Translations under genes and position numbers: made by a program
Source: an uncultured Christensenella sp.
GTDB taxonomy: Bacteria; Bacillota; Clostridia; Christensenellales; Pumilibacteraceae
DNA: 64,000 bases
Assembly: GCA_910585055.1 (NCBI GenBank)
Contig: CAJUBY010000001.1
Location: 26,581-90,580 of the forward strand
Direction: 5' to 3'
In this document: positions 7,432-17,334 of the stretch, in pieces
Layout: every line of letters begins with the position of its first letter
Position numbering within the stretch: position 1 is the first letter of the stretch
Notes under the pieces: generated by a model
Database searches by the model: none
Seen by the model: only the letters and a program-made list of their open reading frames with translations
Told to the model about the DNA's origin: nothing

Positions 7432-8025
7432 ATGAAAAAATTATCGGAAATGACATTGGAAGAACTTTGGCGGCTGTTCCCCGTATTTTTGACAGCGCAC
7501 GATCCGCATTGGGCGGAAGTTTTCCGTACTGAATGCGTTTGCTTAAAATACATTTTGCCTGACTCCGCAGTGATAAACCACATCGGCAGTACCGCAATAA
7601 GCGGAATAGCGGCTAAACCGATAATCGACATTCTTGCGGAAATTCCGCATACATGCGATATCCGCGATACTGCCGAGATCCTGCAAAATTCCGCAGGCTA
7701 TACTATAATGTCCGAAACCGAAACGCGCATATCGCTTAACAAAGGCTACACCGAAAACGGGTTCGCGGAAAATGTGTTCCACCTGCATTTGCGTTATCTC
7801 GGCGATAACGACGAAATATACTTCCGCGACTATCTTAATTCACACCCCGATACGGCAAAAAAATACGAAGATCTTAAACTCGGACTTTGGAAAAAGTACG
7901 AGTTCGACAGGGACGGTTATACGGCGGCAAAAACGGAGTTTGTGAAGCATTACACCGAGCTTGCGAAATGCGCTTTAAATCGGACAAACAAAAATAACGG
8001 CGACGATGTACAACATTCCGAGTAA
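7432..8025 (+). CDS. GrpB/UPF0157 family protein
   Basis: The 197-residue product has the family signature: MKKLSEMTLEELWRLFPV at the N-terminus, HIGSTAISGIAAKPIIDIL (nucleotidyltransferase-like core with the GS and xID motif), then HLHLRYLGDNDEIYFRDYL and a C-terminal helix. GrpB proteins are predicted nucleotidyltransferase-fold enzymes, and some are linked to dephospho-CoA kinase; the substrate is not known. No ribosome site precedes the ATG and a consensus -10 box lies five bases upstream, so translation is likely leaderless. The first ATG is kept because relatives share this N-terminus. Confidence 0.85.
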   Translation: MKKLSEMTLEELWRLFPVFLTAHDPHWAEVFRTECVCLKYILPDSAVINHIGSTAISGIAAKPIIDILAEIPHTCDIRDTAEILQNSAGYTIMSETETRISLNKGYTENGFAENVFHLHLRYLGDNDEIYFRDYLNSHPDTAKKYEDLKLGLWKKYEFDRDGYTAAKTEFVKHYTELAKCALNRTNKNNGDDVQHSE

Positions 8026-8193
8026 CGATTAAACAAAACTTGCGGGCCGTGCGACGCGCCGTAATATCAACGGTTTTTACTTTTTTTATAAAATGTCCTC
8101 GCCGACGAGCAGATCAAACGTTCCATCAAAGGATAAATTCTCATATACATTTTACGACAGACCGACGTTTTAAATCCAAAAGTCCGCGTTATA

Positions 8194-8223
8194 TTGACAA
8201 GTCTCGGCATAAAATGTTATACT
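8194..8223 (+). promoter_or_regulatory. Promoter of the DUF885 lipoprotein gene
   Basis: TTGACA-N18-TATACT, 46 bases upstream of the start codon. Confidence 0.75.
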
Positions 8224-8269
8224 TATACGCAATATTATTTAAAATCGTATTATTCGTCAAGGAGATAAA

Positions 8270-10150
8270 ATGAAAAAGCATAAAAAGACAGCCGCCGTTG
8301 TTTTGAGCGGTATATTCGCAGTCGCATGTGCGGTCACGGGTTTGACGGGCTGTAACGACACCGACAACGGTTATAACGACAATCCGCTGCGAATGAGACT
8401 GCTGGCGAACGAGCTGTCTTTGATATTCCTGGGCAACGATGCTTTTTCCTGGAACGTTATGTCCGTGACTCCCGAACAGTCGTACGGGTACAAACAGGAA
8501 TCCGATCCCGTTTGGTATTCGTACTCTCCCACGACGCAAAACGACATAAACGATTTGCGTATGGCGTTCGCAATGATCCGTTCCGAACTTAACAAGATAG
8601 ACGAATCCGCACTTTCCGGTACGGACGCCGCCACTTACCGCTCCGCCGAATACGTTATAAATTCGTACAATGCTTATTACGGTTCGAAATACGCCGCGGA
8701 CTTTGAACTTATCGGAGGTTCATACATAAACGCACAGGGCGGATACGTAGCCGATTTTGCAAGCGCGGTGGAAAATTATTCGTTCAGGACCGAGACCGAT
8801 CTGGAAAACCTGCTTTCCATCACACTGTCTACGAAAAACGCGTTCGAAACATATCTCGACTATGCAAGCGATCGCGTAAAAGCGCAATATCCGCTTTACG
8901 ACTATACTATAAACGCAATGCAGGATTATCTGGATACCGTTTATGCACAGCAGGATAATTACTATCTTTATTCCTATCTGGACAGAAAGATCGACGGCGC
9001 GGCGTTTCTCGACCCCGTCGACAAGATACGTTATAAAATAGGATTCGAACAAGCGCTTACCGACAGTTTTATGCGCGGCGTAAAAACGCTTTCCGACGGG
9101 CTGGAAGAGTACAAAGGCAATGTGACAGCCGTAAACGCAAGCTATCTCACCTCTTACAACGAGATCGGCAAAGCTTATTACAATTGGAGCTTCGAGAACA
9201 AAACAGGCATGAAAAATGTAGATAAAGCCGTATTGTTCAACGACTTGCTTTCCAAAGCCGCCGCCTGCGAGCTTGAGCAAAAGTATATAGTAAACGGCAT
9301 AAACGCTCTGCAGTCTTCAAACACACAGGTATACAACGATTTCAACGCTTATTTAAACGGCGAAAAATTTCTGTTGGGGCTTACGGAACCGGAAGAGATA
9401 TTGGAATATCTGAAAGATGTATCCGAAAACATCGTTCCAGATCTCGAGACCGTACCGGAAATAGACTTTAAAGATATGGATGACCCCGTAGCGGCTATTT
9501 CTTCCGCCGTCGCGTATTATCTGCACTCGCCCGTCGACGAAAAGAATTCCACGGAACACATAACCCTTAACAGACACATTACAGACCAAAACCCGTCCGA
9601 ACTTTTGACGCTTATCGCGCACGAAGGCTATCCCGGACATCTTTATGCTTACGTCAACGCAAAAGAAAACGGAACGAGTCTGCTTTCCGCAAGTTTTTCG
9701 TGCACGGCGTTTGCGGAAGGTTGGGCGCAATACGCCGAGCTTGCTTTGCTCGAACACATAGCGTCGTCGGCCGACGACGATCTTGCCGTAAAGTATTACG
9801 CCGAATACCGCAAGAACCAAACGATCACCGATTATATCAACATACTTTTGCTGGACATGCAGATCAACTACTTCGGAGCAACGGTGCAATCGCTCGGTTC
9901 GGATTTCGGTATTCCCGAAGACGAAGCGCGCTCGATGGTGGAAAGCCTTATGGAAGACCCTGCAGTATACGTTCCGTACGGCTACGGCATGTACTTTATG
10001 ATACAGCTCCACGACACGGCAAAAGCCGCGTTGGGCGATAAATACGATGAAGTCGATTTTAACGGAAAGTTGCTTTCGGAAGGTATGGGTCCCACACTCG
10101 ATCGGGCGCAGCAGATCACGCTCGATCATATAGCGTCTAAACGGGCATAA
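8270..10150 (+). CDS. DUF885 family lipoprotein, putative metallopeptidase
   Basis: The 626-residue product begins with a lipoprotein signal (MKKHKK, hydrophobic core, lipobox LTGC with Cys at about residue 28). The body is helical and ends in the DUF885 zinc-peptidase-like core: LIAHEGYPGHLYAY carries the HEGYPGH form of the HExxH motif, followed by FAEGWAQYAE, whose Glu is the likely third ligand. Length is normal for the family. It is predicted to be a lipid-anchored extracytoplasmic metallopeptidase; the substrate is unknown. AAGGAG precedes the ATG at ideal spacing and a strong promoter lies upstream; it seems monocistronic or joined to the SRAP gene 61 bases on. Confidence 0.88.
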   Translation: MKKHKKTAAVVLSGIFAVACAVTGLTGCNDTDNGYNDNPLRMRLLANELSLIFLGNDAFSWNVMSVTPEQSYGYKQESDPVWYSYSPTTQNDINDLRMAFAMIRSELNKIDESALSGTDAATYRSAEYVINSYNAYYGSKYAADFELIGGSYINAQGGYVADFASAVENYSFRTETDLENLLSITLSTKNAFETYLDYASDRVKAQYPLYDYTINAMQDYLDTVYAQQDNYYLYSYLDRKIDGAAFLDPVDKIRYKIGFEQALTDSFMRGVKTLSDGLEEYKGNVTAVNASYLTSYNEIGKAYYNWSFENKTGMKNVDKAVLFNDLLSKAAACELEQKYIVNGINALQSSNTQVYNDFNAYLNGEKFLLGLTEPEEILEYLKDVSENIVPDLETVPEIDFKDMDDPVAAISSAVAYYLHSPVDEKNSTEHITLNRHITDQNPSELLTLIAHEGYPGHLYAYVNAKENGTSLLSASFSCTAFAEGWAQYAELALLEHIASSADDDLAVKYYAEYRKNQTITDYINILLLDMQINYFGATVQSLGSDFGIPEDEARSMVESLMEDPAVYVPYGYGMYFMIQLHDTAKAALGDKYDEVDFNGKLLSEGMGPTLDRAQQITLDHIASKRA

Positions 10151-10211
10151 GCCGCCGTCCGACAGTCCGAACACTTATTTATTTTCGTACATTAACGGAC
10201 ATACTTAATTT

Positions 10212-10769
10212 ATGTGCGCTACATTCAACGTCGATAACGATACACTCGGCAAATATCTCGATAAACTTTCGGAAAAACCGATCCTACGCGAAAGCGGCGA
10301 CGTTTTTCCATCCGACAAAGCCGTTATATTAACGGCAAACAAACCTATTTTATGCAAATGGGGTTTTTCGCGCTACGATAAAAAAGGAGTTACGGTAAAT
10401 GCCCGAGCCGAAACGGTAACGCAAAAATCTTTCTTTTCCTCCGCGTTTTACGAAAACCGCTGTGTAATACCCGCCGCGGGTTTTTACGAATGGGACGGAC
10501 GCAAAAACAAATATTATTTCGTAAGGTCGGACGGCGCGCCGATGTTTCTCTGCGGTTTTTACAAACACGGAGCGGACGGCAGTCGTTTTGTAGTACTTAC
10601 AAAAAACTCCACCCCTCCCGTAAACACTTACCATGACCGAATTCCGGTGATAGCCGACGAAACCGAAGCGGACGATTACATTCGCAACAGCGGATTTGCC
10701 GTGCGTTTTATCGCCGCCGATACCCGTATAAAGCTTTCGCTTGGCGCGCCGCATATCCAAAGGAATTAA
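10212..10769 (+). CDS. SRAP (YedK/HMCES) family abasic-site-binding protein
   Basis: The 185-residue protein has every hallmark of the SRAP family: Cys2 immediately after the initiator Met (the residue that forms a covalent thiazolidine link with abasic sites in single-stranded DNA), NARAET, RCVIPAAGFYEW, and HDRIPVI with the catalytic His. It is a little shorter than E. coli YedK. The role in DNA-damage tolerance is established for the family. No LexA-type box was recognised upstream. It lies in the same direction as its neighbours with no evident link to them. Confidence 0.92.
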   Translation: MCATFNVDNDTLGKYLDKLSEKPILRESGDVFPSDKAVILTANKPILCKWGFSRYDKKGVTVNARAETVTQKSFFSSAFYENRCVIPAAGFYEWDGRKNKYYFVRSDGAPMFLCGFYKHGADGSRFVVLTKNSTPPVNTYHDRIPVIADETEADDYIRNSGFAVRFIAADTRIKLSLGAPHIQRN

Positions 10770-10826
10770 TATACGCCGTTTTCCGGTCGTTTATACATCG
10801 GAGACTCGGTTATATACGGTAAAACG

Positions 10827-10855
10827 TTGATAATAAATTTCGGGTATGTTATAAT
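10827..10855 (+). promoter_or_regulatory. Promoter of the leucine-rich lipoprotein gene
   Basis: TTGATA-N17-TATAAT. The -10 box covers the first possible TTG of the open frame, which forces the start to a later ATG at 10927. Confidence 0.75.
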
Positions 10856-10870
10856 TGTTATATCGGCGTT

Positions 10871-10891
10871 ACGAATGCTTGCAGCATTCGT
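10871..10891 (+). promoter_or_regulatory. 5' leader hairpin
   Basis: A perfect 8 bp stem ACGAATGC / GCATTCGT with loop TTGCA starts about 10 bases after the predicted transcription start. No T run follows, so an RNA-stabilising or regulatory role is more likely than termination. Confidence 0.45.
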
Positions 10892-10926
10892 ATTACAGCT
10901 CGAAAAAAATCAAACGGTACAGTAAA

Positions 10927-13900
10927 ATGAAATTTAAAAAACCGATAATACTGCTTATTGCCGCACTGACGGTTTTGATATGCTCCGTCGTGCTGTTCGC
11001 TTGCGGAGACGACGATCCGCACAATATACCGCCCGTAACAAAGAGCACGGTCCTTTACATAGAACACGATAAGCTCGAATTTGCGCGCGGAATGTCTGTA
11101 GACACGCCCAAAGTCATAGAACAGGCGCACTGCGCGCTAATATACGACGACGGAACAAGCATTACGATAACTGCCGCAATGCTCCGTGACGGAACGGTAT
11201 CGTCGGGTAAATTTTCGCTCGGGTCTGCGGGCAGAAACAAGACATTAACGGTGTCCTATAAAAGTGTTTCCGCGCGGATCACTTACAACGTGACCGACTA
11301 CCGTGCGGAACTGTATTTGGACGAACAATGTACGGAACTTTGGAGATCCGCACCGATCAACGCCGCGCTCTCCGACGCCGATCTCGAACTGAACGTTACC
11401 GTAGATCTTTACGGCTCGAATGTGTCCGTCGATAAAAAACTGCTCGCGTCCGACGAAAAACGCGCCAAAAGCTTTAAAGGCTGGTACACAAGAAACGGCG
11501 AAAAAGCAACCGGTACGCTCGATGTCACCAAGCCGCCCGAAGACGAAAATACCGAAGCCGTTATAAAATTTCATGCCGAGTATCTGTCCGACTCCGAACT
11601 TGCTTCTATGGATATACGTTACGACGGCAGCAAGCGCATTTTTGCCGGATATAACGGCCCTCATATCGAAACGCTGGAAATACCCGAAGGTGTTACTTAT
11701 CTCGACTTCGGAGCACTTTTCAAGACCGAAAGCTCGCTGTTCGACAATCTGATCATTCCGTCGACCGCTGCGATCAGCCTTCCGTTGCAATCGCGTATCG
11801 ACACCGCAGGTCTTAAGTACATCGAAGTAGACGCATCCAATCCCGTATATTCGTCGTATAACGGCGCGGTATATTCCAAAGATCATAAGATCATTTATAT
11901 CATGCCTGCGGAACTTACCGAAAATGTCGTTTTCCACTCCGACCTTACCGAATTCGCAGGATTTTCGTGTGCGTTCTGGAAAGCGACGGCATTGACTATA
12001 CCCGACAGCGTTACCACTCTTCACAGTTATTGTTTTGCATACTCGAATATCGCCGATGTGGTTTGGGGCAAAAACGTTTCCAAAATAATGACCGGCGCTT
12101 TTTTCCAAACACAGATACGGCTGCACGAAGACAAATACGCACTGTATACTGTTTTGCCGAGCACGGGCGGCAGATCGCAATACCGACTTAATACCGTTAT
12201 GGATAAAAGTATTACCGATTTCAAAGTTATGCGCGGTACCGCTTCTATAGCGGCAAACGCTTTTGCAGGCTGTGTAAGTTTGAAAACTGTAGATCTCGGC
12301 ACCGATCTTAAGAGCATAGGAGAATCGGCTTTTTCGGGTTGTGTTTCTCTTACCGAGATCGACCTGCCCTACGAACTCGAAGAAATGGGTGCGGCTGTTT
12401 TTGCCGGGTGTACCGCGCTGACCGCAGTCACCGGTCTTCCGTCGGTTTCGTATAACGACGGAAGCACCGTTCATCCGAATTATCTGCCCGACAAACTGTT
12501 TAACGAATGTTCGGCGCTCACAAACATAAAAATACCGCACGGGACGGAAACGATAGGATCGTCAGTGTTTTCCGACTGTTCTTCGCTTAACGACATTACC
12601 ATACCCGATACAGTAAAAGAGATAGGATCGTCGGCGTTTCGTAGCAGCGGCATTACCGATATAAAACTTCCGTCGGCTTTGGAATCGATGGGAGCGCAGG
12701 CTTTCTCTCACAGTAGGTTACGCAACATAGATCTTTCCGCCGCCGCGGCTCTTACCGAACTCCCGGCGCGCTGTTTCGAATATACCGAGCTGACAAGTAT
12801 AGACCTGCCCGACCGATTTACCGAGATACCCGAATATTGCTTTTACGCTTGCGGTTCGCTTGCCAAACTGTCGCTGGGAAACATTACGACGATAGGTTCG
12901 CGCGCATTTCAGTTTTGTACGGCGCTTACCGGGATCGACTGGGGCAACGGTAAAGTCGAAACGATAGAAACACGTGCGTTTTCGGACAGCGGTCTGGTAA
13001 CCGTACAACTGCCCGACAGCGTAGTTACCGTTAAAGGCTATGCTTTTTCCTCGTGTCCCGCTCTTGAAAATTTCGGGTTGGGCGCTAACGTGTCCGTATT
13101 CGGCATATACGGTTACGACATCGACGGCATGACTTTCGACGGAACAACCGCTCCGGTTCTGTACTCATGCAAACGCCTTAAAACGGTTTCCGTTCCGACA
13201 GAAAATCCGCACTTTACTGTATCCGACGGCGTACTGTACGGCAAAACCGTATGCGGTATAGATTACGGCAACGGCGGCGTGCTTTATTACGTTCCGCCCG
13301 CTTATCCGAAAACAAAACTCGAGCTGCCCGACACCGTGCGTATTATTTTGCCTTATTCGGTGCACAGCCAGTCCGTCCTTACCGAAATAAAACTCTCAAA
13401 CGGCGTTATAAATATAGGAAAAGGCGCGTTTTACAATTCGACATCCATACAAAAACTCAATATACCGTCAACAGTTTCCAACATCGGCGCAAGCATATTG
13501 CTCGGCTGTAACGGGATAACCGACTTTTCTATAGACCCTGCCAACTCGCACTATTCGTCTGACGGCAATCTTATCTACAGAGACGATACGCTTATAATGT
13601 ACCTGGGCATTTCCGAAACCGCGGAAATACGTTCCGGTACGACCGCGATCAGTTCTGCGGTATTCATGAATAACACAAAAATAAAGAGCGTCGTTATTCC
13701 CGACAGCGTTACCGAGATCGGCGCGCAAGCGTTCAGCGGTTGTACAAATCTCGCATCGATCGGTATCGGTAAAGGGCTGAAAACTCTGGGCGCAAACGCT
13801 TTCGCGTCGCTGCCTGCTTTACGGTCTATAATTGTCGACCGAGACAATATGTCTTTTAAAGCGATAAATAACGTACTGTATTCCAAAGACGGATCGACTC

Positions 13901-14490
13901 TCCTGCTCTGCGCTGCCAAAAACGGCATGACGGAACTGACGATAGAGCACGGCGTTAACGAGATCGGCGACTATGCGTTTGCTTACCACGCAACGTTAAG
14001 ATCGCTCATACTGCCCGACGGGATAAAAAAACTGGGCGATTACTCTTTTTACGAATGCCGCGCTTTGGAAAAATTTTACGGATCGGTATCGCTCACGGAG
14101 ATCGGCAAATACGCTTTCGGATTTAAAACATCGATCAATCCCGACGATAAAACAGAAGTGCGTTCGTGCGACAAACTCAAGACCGTATTGCTGTACAGCG
14201 GATTGAAAAAGATAGGCGACTCCGCTTTTTACGGTCAGTACGGACTGGAGCGTGCGTATTATCAAATGACCGAAAGCGAATACATTACATTGATATCCGA
14301 CAGCGGAATAAACTCGGCGTTTCTTACGCGCGGTTGTTCCGACGGCAAAGGTTCGTATTACAATACGGTAAAGCAGTATCTTTACAACGAATCCTCATAC
14401 CTGTTGCCGCCCGACGGATTCGAGTGGTTCCGCTTCGACTCGAACGGCGATCCCGTTCCGCATAAAACAAAAAAAGCTGCGGAAGTGTAA
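10927..14490 (+). CDS. BspA-like leucine-rich repeat (LRR_5) lipoprotein
   Basis: The start chosen gives 1187 residues with a lipoprotein signal (MKFKKP, hydrophobic stretch, LFAC with Cys at about residue 26). After a mixed beta N-terminal domain (about 30-240), the protein consists of many units of roughly 23 residues with the pattern IPDSVTEIGAQAFSGCTNL, the LRR_5 type of Treponema/Bacteroides BspA proteins. Insertions between repeat blocks carry FTVSDGVLYG and YSSDGNLIYRDD type segments, typical of this class. Such proteins are displayed on the surface and bind host or bacterial ligands in the few studied cases. A terminator follows. It is a smaller relative of the giant gene at 58.4 kb. 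Confidence 0.9.
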   Translation: MKFKKPIILLIAALTVLICSVVLFACGDDDPHNIPPVTKSTVLYIEHDKLEFARGMSVDTPKVIEQAHCALIYDDGTSITITAAMLRDGTVSSGKFSLGSAGRNKTLTVSYKSVSARITYNVTDYRAELYLDEQCTELWRSAPINAALSDADLELNVTVDLYGSNVSVDKKLLASDEKRAKSFKGWYTRNGEKATGTLDVTKPPEDENTEAVIKFHAEYLSDSELASMDIRYDGSKRIFAGYNGPHIETLEIPEGVTYLDFGALFKTESSLFDNLIIPSTAAISLPLQSRIDTAGLKYIEVDASNPVYSSYNGAVYSKDHKIIYIMPAELTENVVFHSDLTEFAGFSCAFWKATALTIPDSVTTLHSYCFAYSNIADVVWGKNVSKIMTGAFFQTQIRLHEDKYALYTVLPSTGGRSQYRLNTVMDKSITDFKVMRGTASIAANAFAGCVSLKTVDLGTDLKSIGESAFSGCVSLTEIDLPYELEEMGAAVFAGCTALTAVTGLPSVSYNDGSTVHPNYLPDKLFNECSALTNIKIPHGTETIGSSVFSDCSSLNDITIPDTVKEIGSSAFRSSGITDIKLPSALESMGAQAFSHSRLRNIDLSAAAALTELPARCFEYTELTSIDLPDRFTEIPEYCFYACGSLAKLSLGNITTIGSRAFQFCTALTGIDWGNGKVETIETRAFSDSGLVTVQLPDSVVTVKGYAFSSCPALENFGLGANVSVFGIYGYDIDGMTFDGTTAPVLYSCKRLKTVSVPTENPHFTVSDGVLYGKTVCGIDYGNGGVLYYVPPAYPKTKLELPDTVRIILPYSVHSQSVLTEIKLSNGVINIGKGAFYNSTSIQKLNIPSTVSNIGASILLGCNGITDFSIDPANSHYSSDGNLIYRDDTLIMYLGISETAEIRSGTTAISSAVFMNNTKIKSVVIPDSVTEIGAQAFSGCTNLASIGIGKGLKTLGANAFASLPALRSIIVDRDNMSFKAINNVLYSKDGSTLLLCAAKNGMTELTIEHGVNEIGDYAFAYHATLRSLILPDGIKKLGDYSFYECRALEKFYGSVSLTEIGKYAFGFKTSINPDDKTEVRSCDKLKTVLLYSGLKKIGDSAFYGQYGLERAYYQMTESEYITLISDSGINSAFLTRGCSDGKGSYYNTVKQYLYNESSYLLPPDGFEWFRFDSNGDPVPHKTKKAAEV

Positions 14491-14530
14491 TATCTCCGCC
14501 GCTAAAAAAATTTTACAGAAGTTATTATAC

Positions 14531-14571
14531 CATGCCCCCGTATGTTTTCGGCACACGGGGGCATGATTTTT
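14531..14571 (+). terminator. Terminator between the LRR lipoprotein and ZIP genes
   Basis: An 11 bp perfect stem CATGCCCCCGT / ACGGGGGCATG with a 13-base loop and ATTTTTAAA tail. The T run serves the plus strand best; the two genes converge here. Confidence 0.85.
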
Positions 14572-14574
14572 AAA

Positions 14575-15435
14575 TCAAAACATTACCAACAAAAATCCGA
14601 CGAGCACGCCGATAAACAGCGACAACGCCGGCATTTTGCTTTTCCACATCAATATGGATTCGGGCAAAAGCTCCCCGAACACCACATACAGCATAGCGCC
14701 GCTCGCAAAACCGAGCGACAGCGTTAGCATTATCTTATTTATTCCGCCCAACGCAAAACCGATAAGCGCCCCGAAAACAGTGGGAAGTCCGCTCAGCGCA
14801 GTCAACAGCGTAGCTCTTACTTTTCCCATTCCTCCCGAGATCAACGGCACGGATACAGCCATTCCTTCCGGGATATTATGCAAGCCTATCACGATAGCCA
14901 TTATAAACCCGGCGCCCGAAAACAGATTTTTTATAAGGTCGGTTTCCGCCGCGTACGACGCGCCTATCACCATTCCCTCGGGCAGATTATGCAGCGCGAT
15001 CGCCGTCATCATAACAAGCCCGGCAATAAATAAATTGGATCTTTCTTTTTTGTGTATTTCGAAATGATCGGAATGGATAAGCTCGTCCAGATCGTCCGCT
15101 GTCGCGGGATGATTTTCGTCGATATGCTTTACTTCCCGATTTGTCCTTTTATCGATCGCGTAATTAAGGAGATACACTATACCGTAGCCGAATATCACCG
15201 CGGCAACGATTATGACCGGCGTATAATCGGGCAGCTCGCCGGCATTCATAAGTTCTATCGGTTCGCTCATAAGATCGAAACAAACTACGGCAAGCATTAT
15301 TCCGGCTGCAAACGACAGCAGAAGACTGACTGCCTTTTTCGATTCGCGCCGAAGCACCGCGCCGACAAGTCCGCCCAGCCCGGTACCAAACACGCCGGAT
15401 ATAAAAGTTATAACGATAATTGCGAGATATTCCAT
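14575..15435 (-). CDS. ZIP family metal transporter
   Basis: The 286-residue membrane protein has eight predicted helices and the two family signatures in helices IV and V: TAIALHNLPEGMVIG and MAIVIGLHNIPEGMAV, whose His, Asn and Glu bind the metal. A His/Asp-rich cytoplasmic loop (around HIDENHPATADDLDELIHSDHFEIHKK) lies between helices III and IV, typical of ZupT/GufA relatives. It imports Zn, Fe or Mn into the cytoplasm; specificity cannot be read from sequence. A promoter (TTGCGA-N17-TATAAT) lies upstream; transcription converges with the LRR gene. Confidence 0.92.
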   Translation of the reverse strand: MEYLAIIVITFISGVFGTGLGGLVGAVLRRESKKAVSLLLSFAAGIMLAVVCFDLMSEPIELMNAGELPDYTPVIIVAAVIFGYGIVYLLNYAIDKRTNREVKHIDENHPATADDLDELIHSDHFEIHKKERSNLFIAGLVMMTAIALHNLPEGMVIGASYAAETDLIKNLFSGAGFIMAIVIGLHNIPEGMAVSVPLISGGMGKVRATLLTALSGLPTVFGALIGFALGGINKIMLTLSLGFASGAMLYVVFGELLPESILMWKSKMPALSLFIGVLVGFLLVMF

Positions 15436-15468
15436 AGCAGCTGTCTTTAGATAGTGTATTGCTACAAA

Positions 15469-15497
15469 ATTATATCATACGCCGCAAATATTCGCAA
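15469..15497 (-). promoter_or_regulatory. Promoter of the ZIP transporter gene
   Basis: TTGCGA-N17-TATAAT on the minus strand, 34 bases from the start codon. Confidence 0.65.
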
Positions 15498-15666
15498 GCG
15501 TTGACTGTCGCAAATGCCGTCCGCAGTCAAAATAGTATATAAGAAATATCTGGCGCCGCAATAAATTAACCGTTATTTACGACTTGGACATAACGGTCAT
15601 ACATATACAGATAAAACTCTGCAATAATTATTTCGCTGCGTCTACTTTATTCGAATATTATCGCTT

Positions 15667-16554
15667 TCATATTTTGACAGATATTTTAAGTATTCCCTCT
15701 TCGTAAAATGCCGATATTTCATACCCTAAACGTTCGGCGAGAAGTCTAGCTATCGACAGACCCAATCCTGTAGATTTGCTTTCGCTTTTCACGGTATAGT
15801 ATCTATCGAGCAAATGTTCGACATCGATGTAATTAAGTTCGGATGCAGTATTTGAAAATGTAATTACTCCGTCTTCGGTAAGACTTACGAGAAAATCATT
15901 TTCGGCGTACTTTATAGCATTCGAAATTATATTGGAAAAAATCCGCGACAACGCGTTTCGATCGGTATACCTGTAAATACGTTTATCGCAGATATTGCTT
16001 TGCGGTTTTATACCGCGTTCTGTGAACGCAGTATAAAAATCGAGCATACTTTTTTCCAACATTTCGTTAATAAGCGTTTTTTCCGATATCGGAGTAAATT
16101 CGGTATCAAGCGTAACTGTATAACGGAATAGTTCATCGGTAAGCGCAATAAGTTCGTGTACGCGATTTTTTACAGTTTGTAACTGTCTTAAAGCTTTTTC
16201 GTTTTTAATTTCTTTGGATAGTTGTTCTATATAACCGTTGATAACGGTTAACGGCGTACGCAGATCGTGCGATATATTAGTTATGGCGTCCTTTAATTTT
16301 CCGTCACCTTCTCTGTACTTTATCTCAAGTTTGCGTAAACAGGCAAGCTCGCGATTAAGCAAGCTTGCCGTCTTTTTTATTATTGGATCACACGAAAAAG
16401 TGCTTATCTGCGCATTGGTATCCGTATTGACTATTTTTTCAATCATATCGGCAATGTGCGATATAGAAACGCGTAATGTTATTATTTTGAGTATTGCCGC
16501 AAGCAAAGCCGCAGACAGTATAATTACCGTGATAATTAATGCTAAAATAATCAT
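15667..16554 (-). CDS. Sensor histidine kinase with a single N-terminal membrane helix
   Basis: The 295-residue kinase has one hydrophobic helix (about residues 1-24) and no extracellular domain, then a HAMP-like linker, the phospho-acceptor box NISHDLRTPL (His about 96), an N box (IISNAIKYAEND) and the G box GLGLSIARLL. With no outside sensor it likely gets its signal from the neighbouring ABC transporter, as in BceS-type and lantibiotic-resistance systems. It is the last gene of the regulator-transporter cluster. Start choice is uncertain: the ATG at 16554 has GGAG only two bases away, while a TTG at 16596 would add 14 residues. Confidence 0.88.
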   Translation of the reverse strand: MIILALIITVIILSAALLAAILKIITLRVSISHIADMIEKIVNTDTNAQISTFSCDPIIKKTASLLNRELACLRKLEIKYREGDGKLKDAITNISHDLRTPLTVINGYIEQLSKEIKNEKALRQLQTVKNRVHELIALTDELFRYTVTLDTEFTPISEKTLINEMLEKSMLDFYTAFTERGIKPQSNICDKRIYRYTDRNALSRIFSNIISNAIKYAENDFLVSLTEDGVITFSNTASELNYIDVEHLLDRYYTVKSESKSTGLGLSIARLLAERLGYEISAFYEEGILKISVKI

Positions 16555-16626
16555 ATCTCCGTTTATTTGACAAAAATCAGATCCTTTTAAATTCAACAGC
16601 GCAATATTAAAAACGTTATTACGTCT

Positions 16627-17334
16627 TTATTTTAAGTCTTTTTTCTCGAATAACAGGTTACCGATAAAAGTTATGACCGCGATAACTAACACCGATAATA
16701 ACGGTAACGACCAGCAATATTTAGGTACTGTTTTTTCTATAAGCAATAATTGTCCGATCGGTACCAAATTATATAGTACGGACTTTATGCTGTAACCGGA
16801 CATCGGCATTGCGTTATTCAGTACGTAACTCGATATCAAGAGCGAAACACCGTAAACAAATATACAAACAATTATCGAATAGTGCGAACGAAAATTAACG
16901 GCTATAAATGTAAATATCGAGCACAGCGCCGCTACTGCGACTATCCCTATACACAAGTATACTATCGCATGCAAACCTGTAAACATCGGGGTACCGGGCA
17001 TAGCATTCATTATTATGATCAACACTGCTTGATAAACCAACCAAAAGCTCGCACCTATAACTATGCTCGAAATCAGATTAGCAATATACAATCCCCTTCT
17101 GCTGTTCCCCGCTATTATTTTGTTTCTGATAATGCCGTCCTTATAATCGGCATAAATCATGGACGGAACGATAACAGCCAATACTATCAACGAAAAATCG
17201 AAGCCGCCCGATCCTCCTAAATATTGCGATACTGCCGTTACTGTTCCGCCGAGTACTATGCACATTGCAAACAGTATAAGTACGATTTTATTTTTTGCTG
17301 CACGATATAAATTATATTTTACGACATTTATCAT
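16627..17334 (-). CDS. ABC transporter permease (ABC-2 type)
   Basis: The 235-residue protein has six hydrophobic segments and the layout of the single-gene permeases of bacitracin/lantibiotic self-protection transporters (BcrB or LanE/G-like), starting MINVVKYNLYRAAKNK. The ATG is preceded by AGGAGG and overlaps the TGA of the ATPase gene by four bases (ATGA), so both are made in step and form one transporter. It probably exports or removes a membrane-active peptide. Confidence 0.85.
   Translation of the reverse strand: MINVVKYNLYRAAKNKIVLILFAMCIVLGGTVTAVSQYLGGSGGFDFSLIVLAVIVPSMIYADYKDGIIRNKIIAGNSRRGLYIANLISSIVIGASFWLVYQAVLIIIMNAMPGTPMFTGLHAIVYLCIGIVAVAALCSIFTFIAVNFRSHYSIIVCIFVYGVSLLISSYVLNNAMPMSGYSIKSVLYNLVPIGQLLLIEKTVPKYCWSLPLLSVLVIAVITFIGNLLFEKKDLK

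Noticed and set aside
8040..8273. 77-codon plus frame before the DUF885 gene
   Set aside because: It covers the promoter and ribosome site of the next gene and has no protein-like composition.
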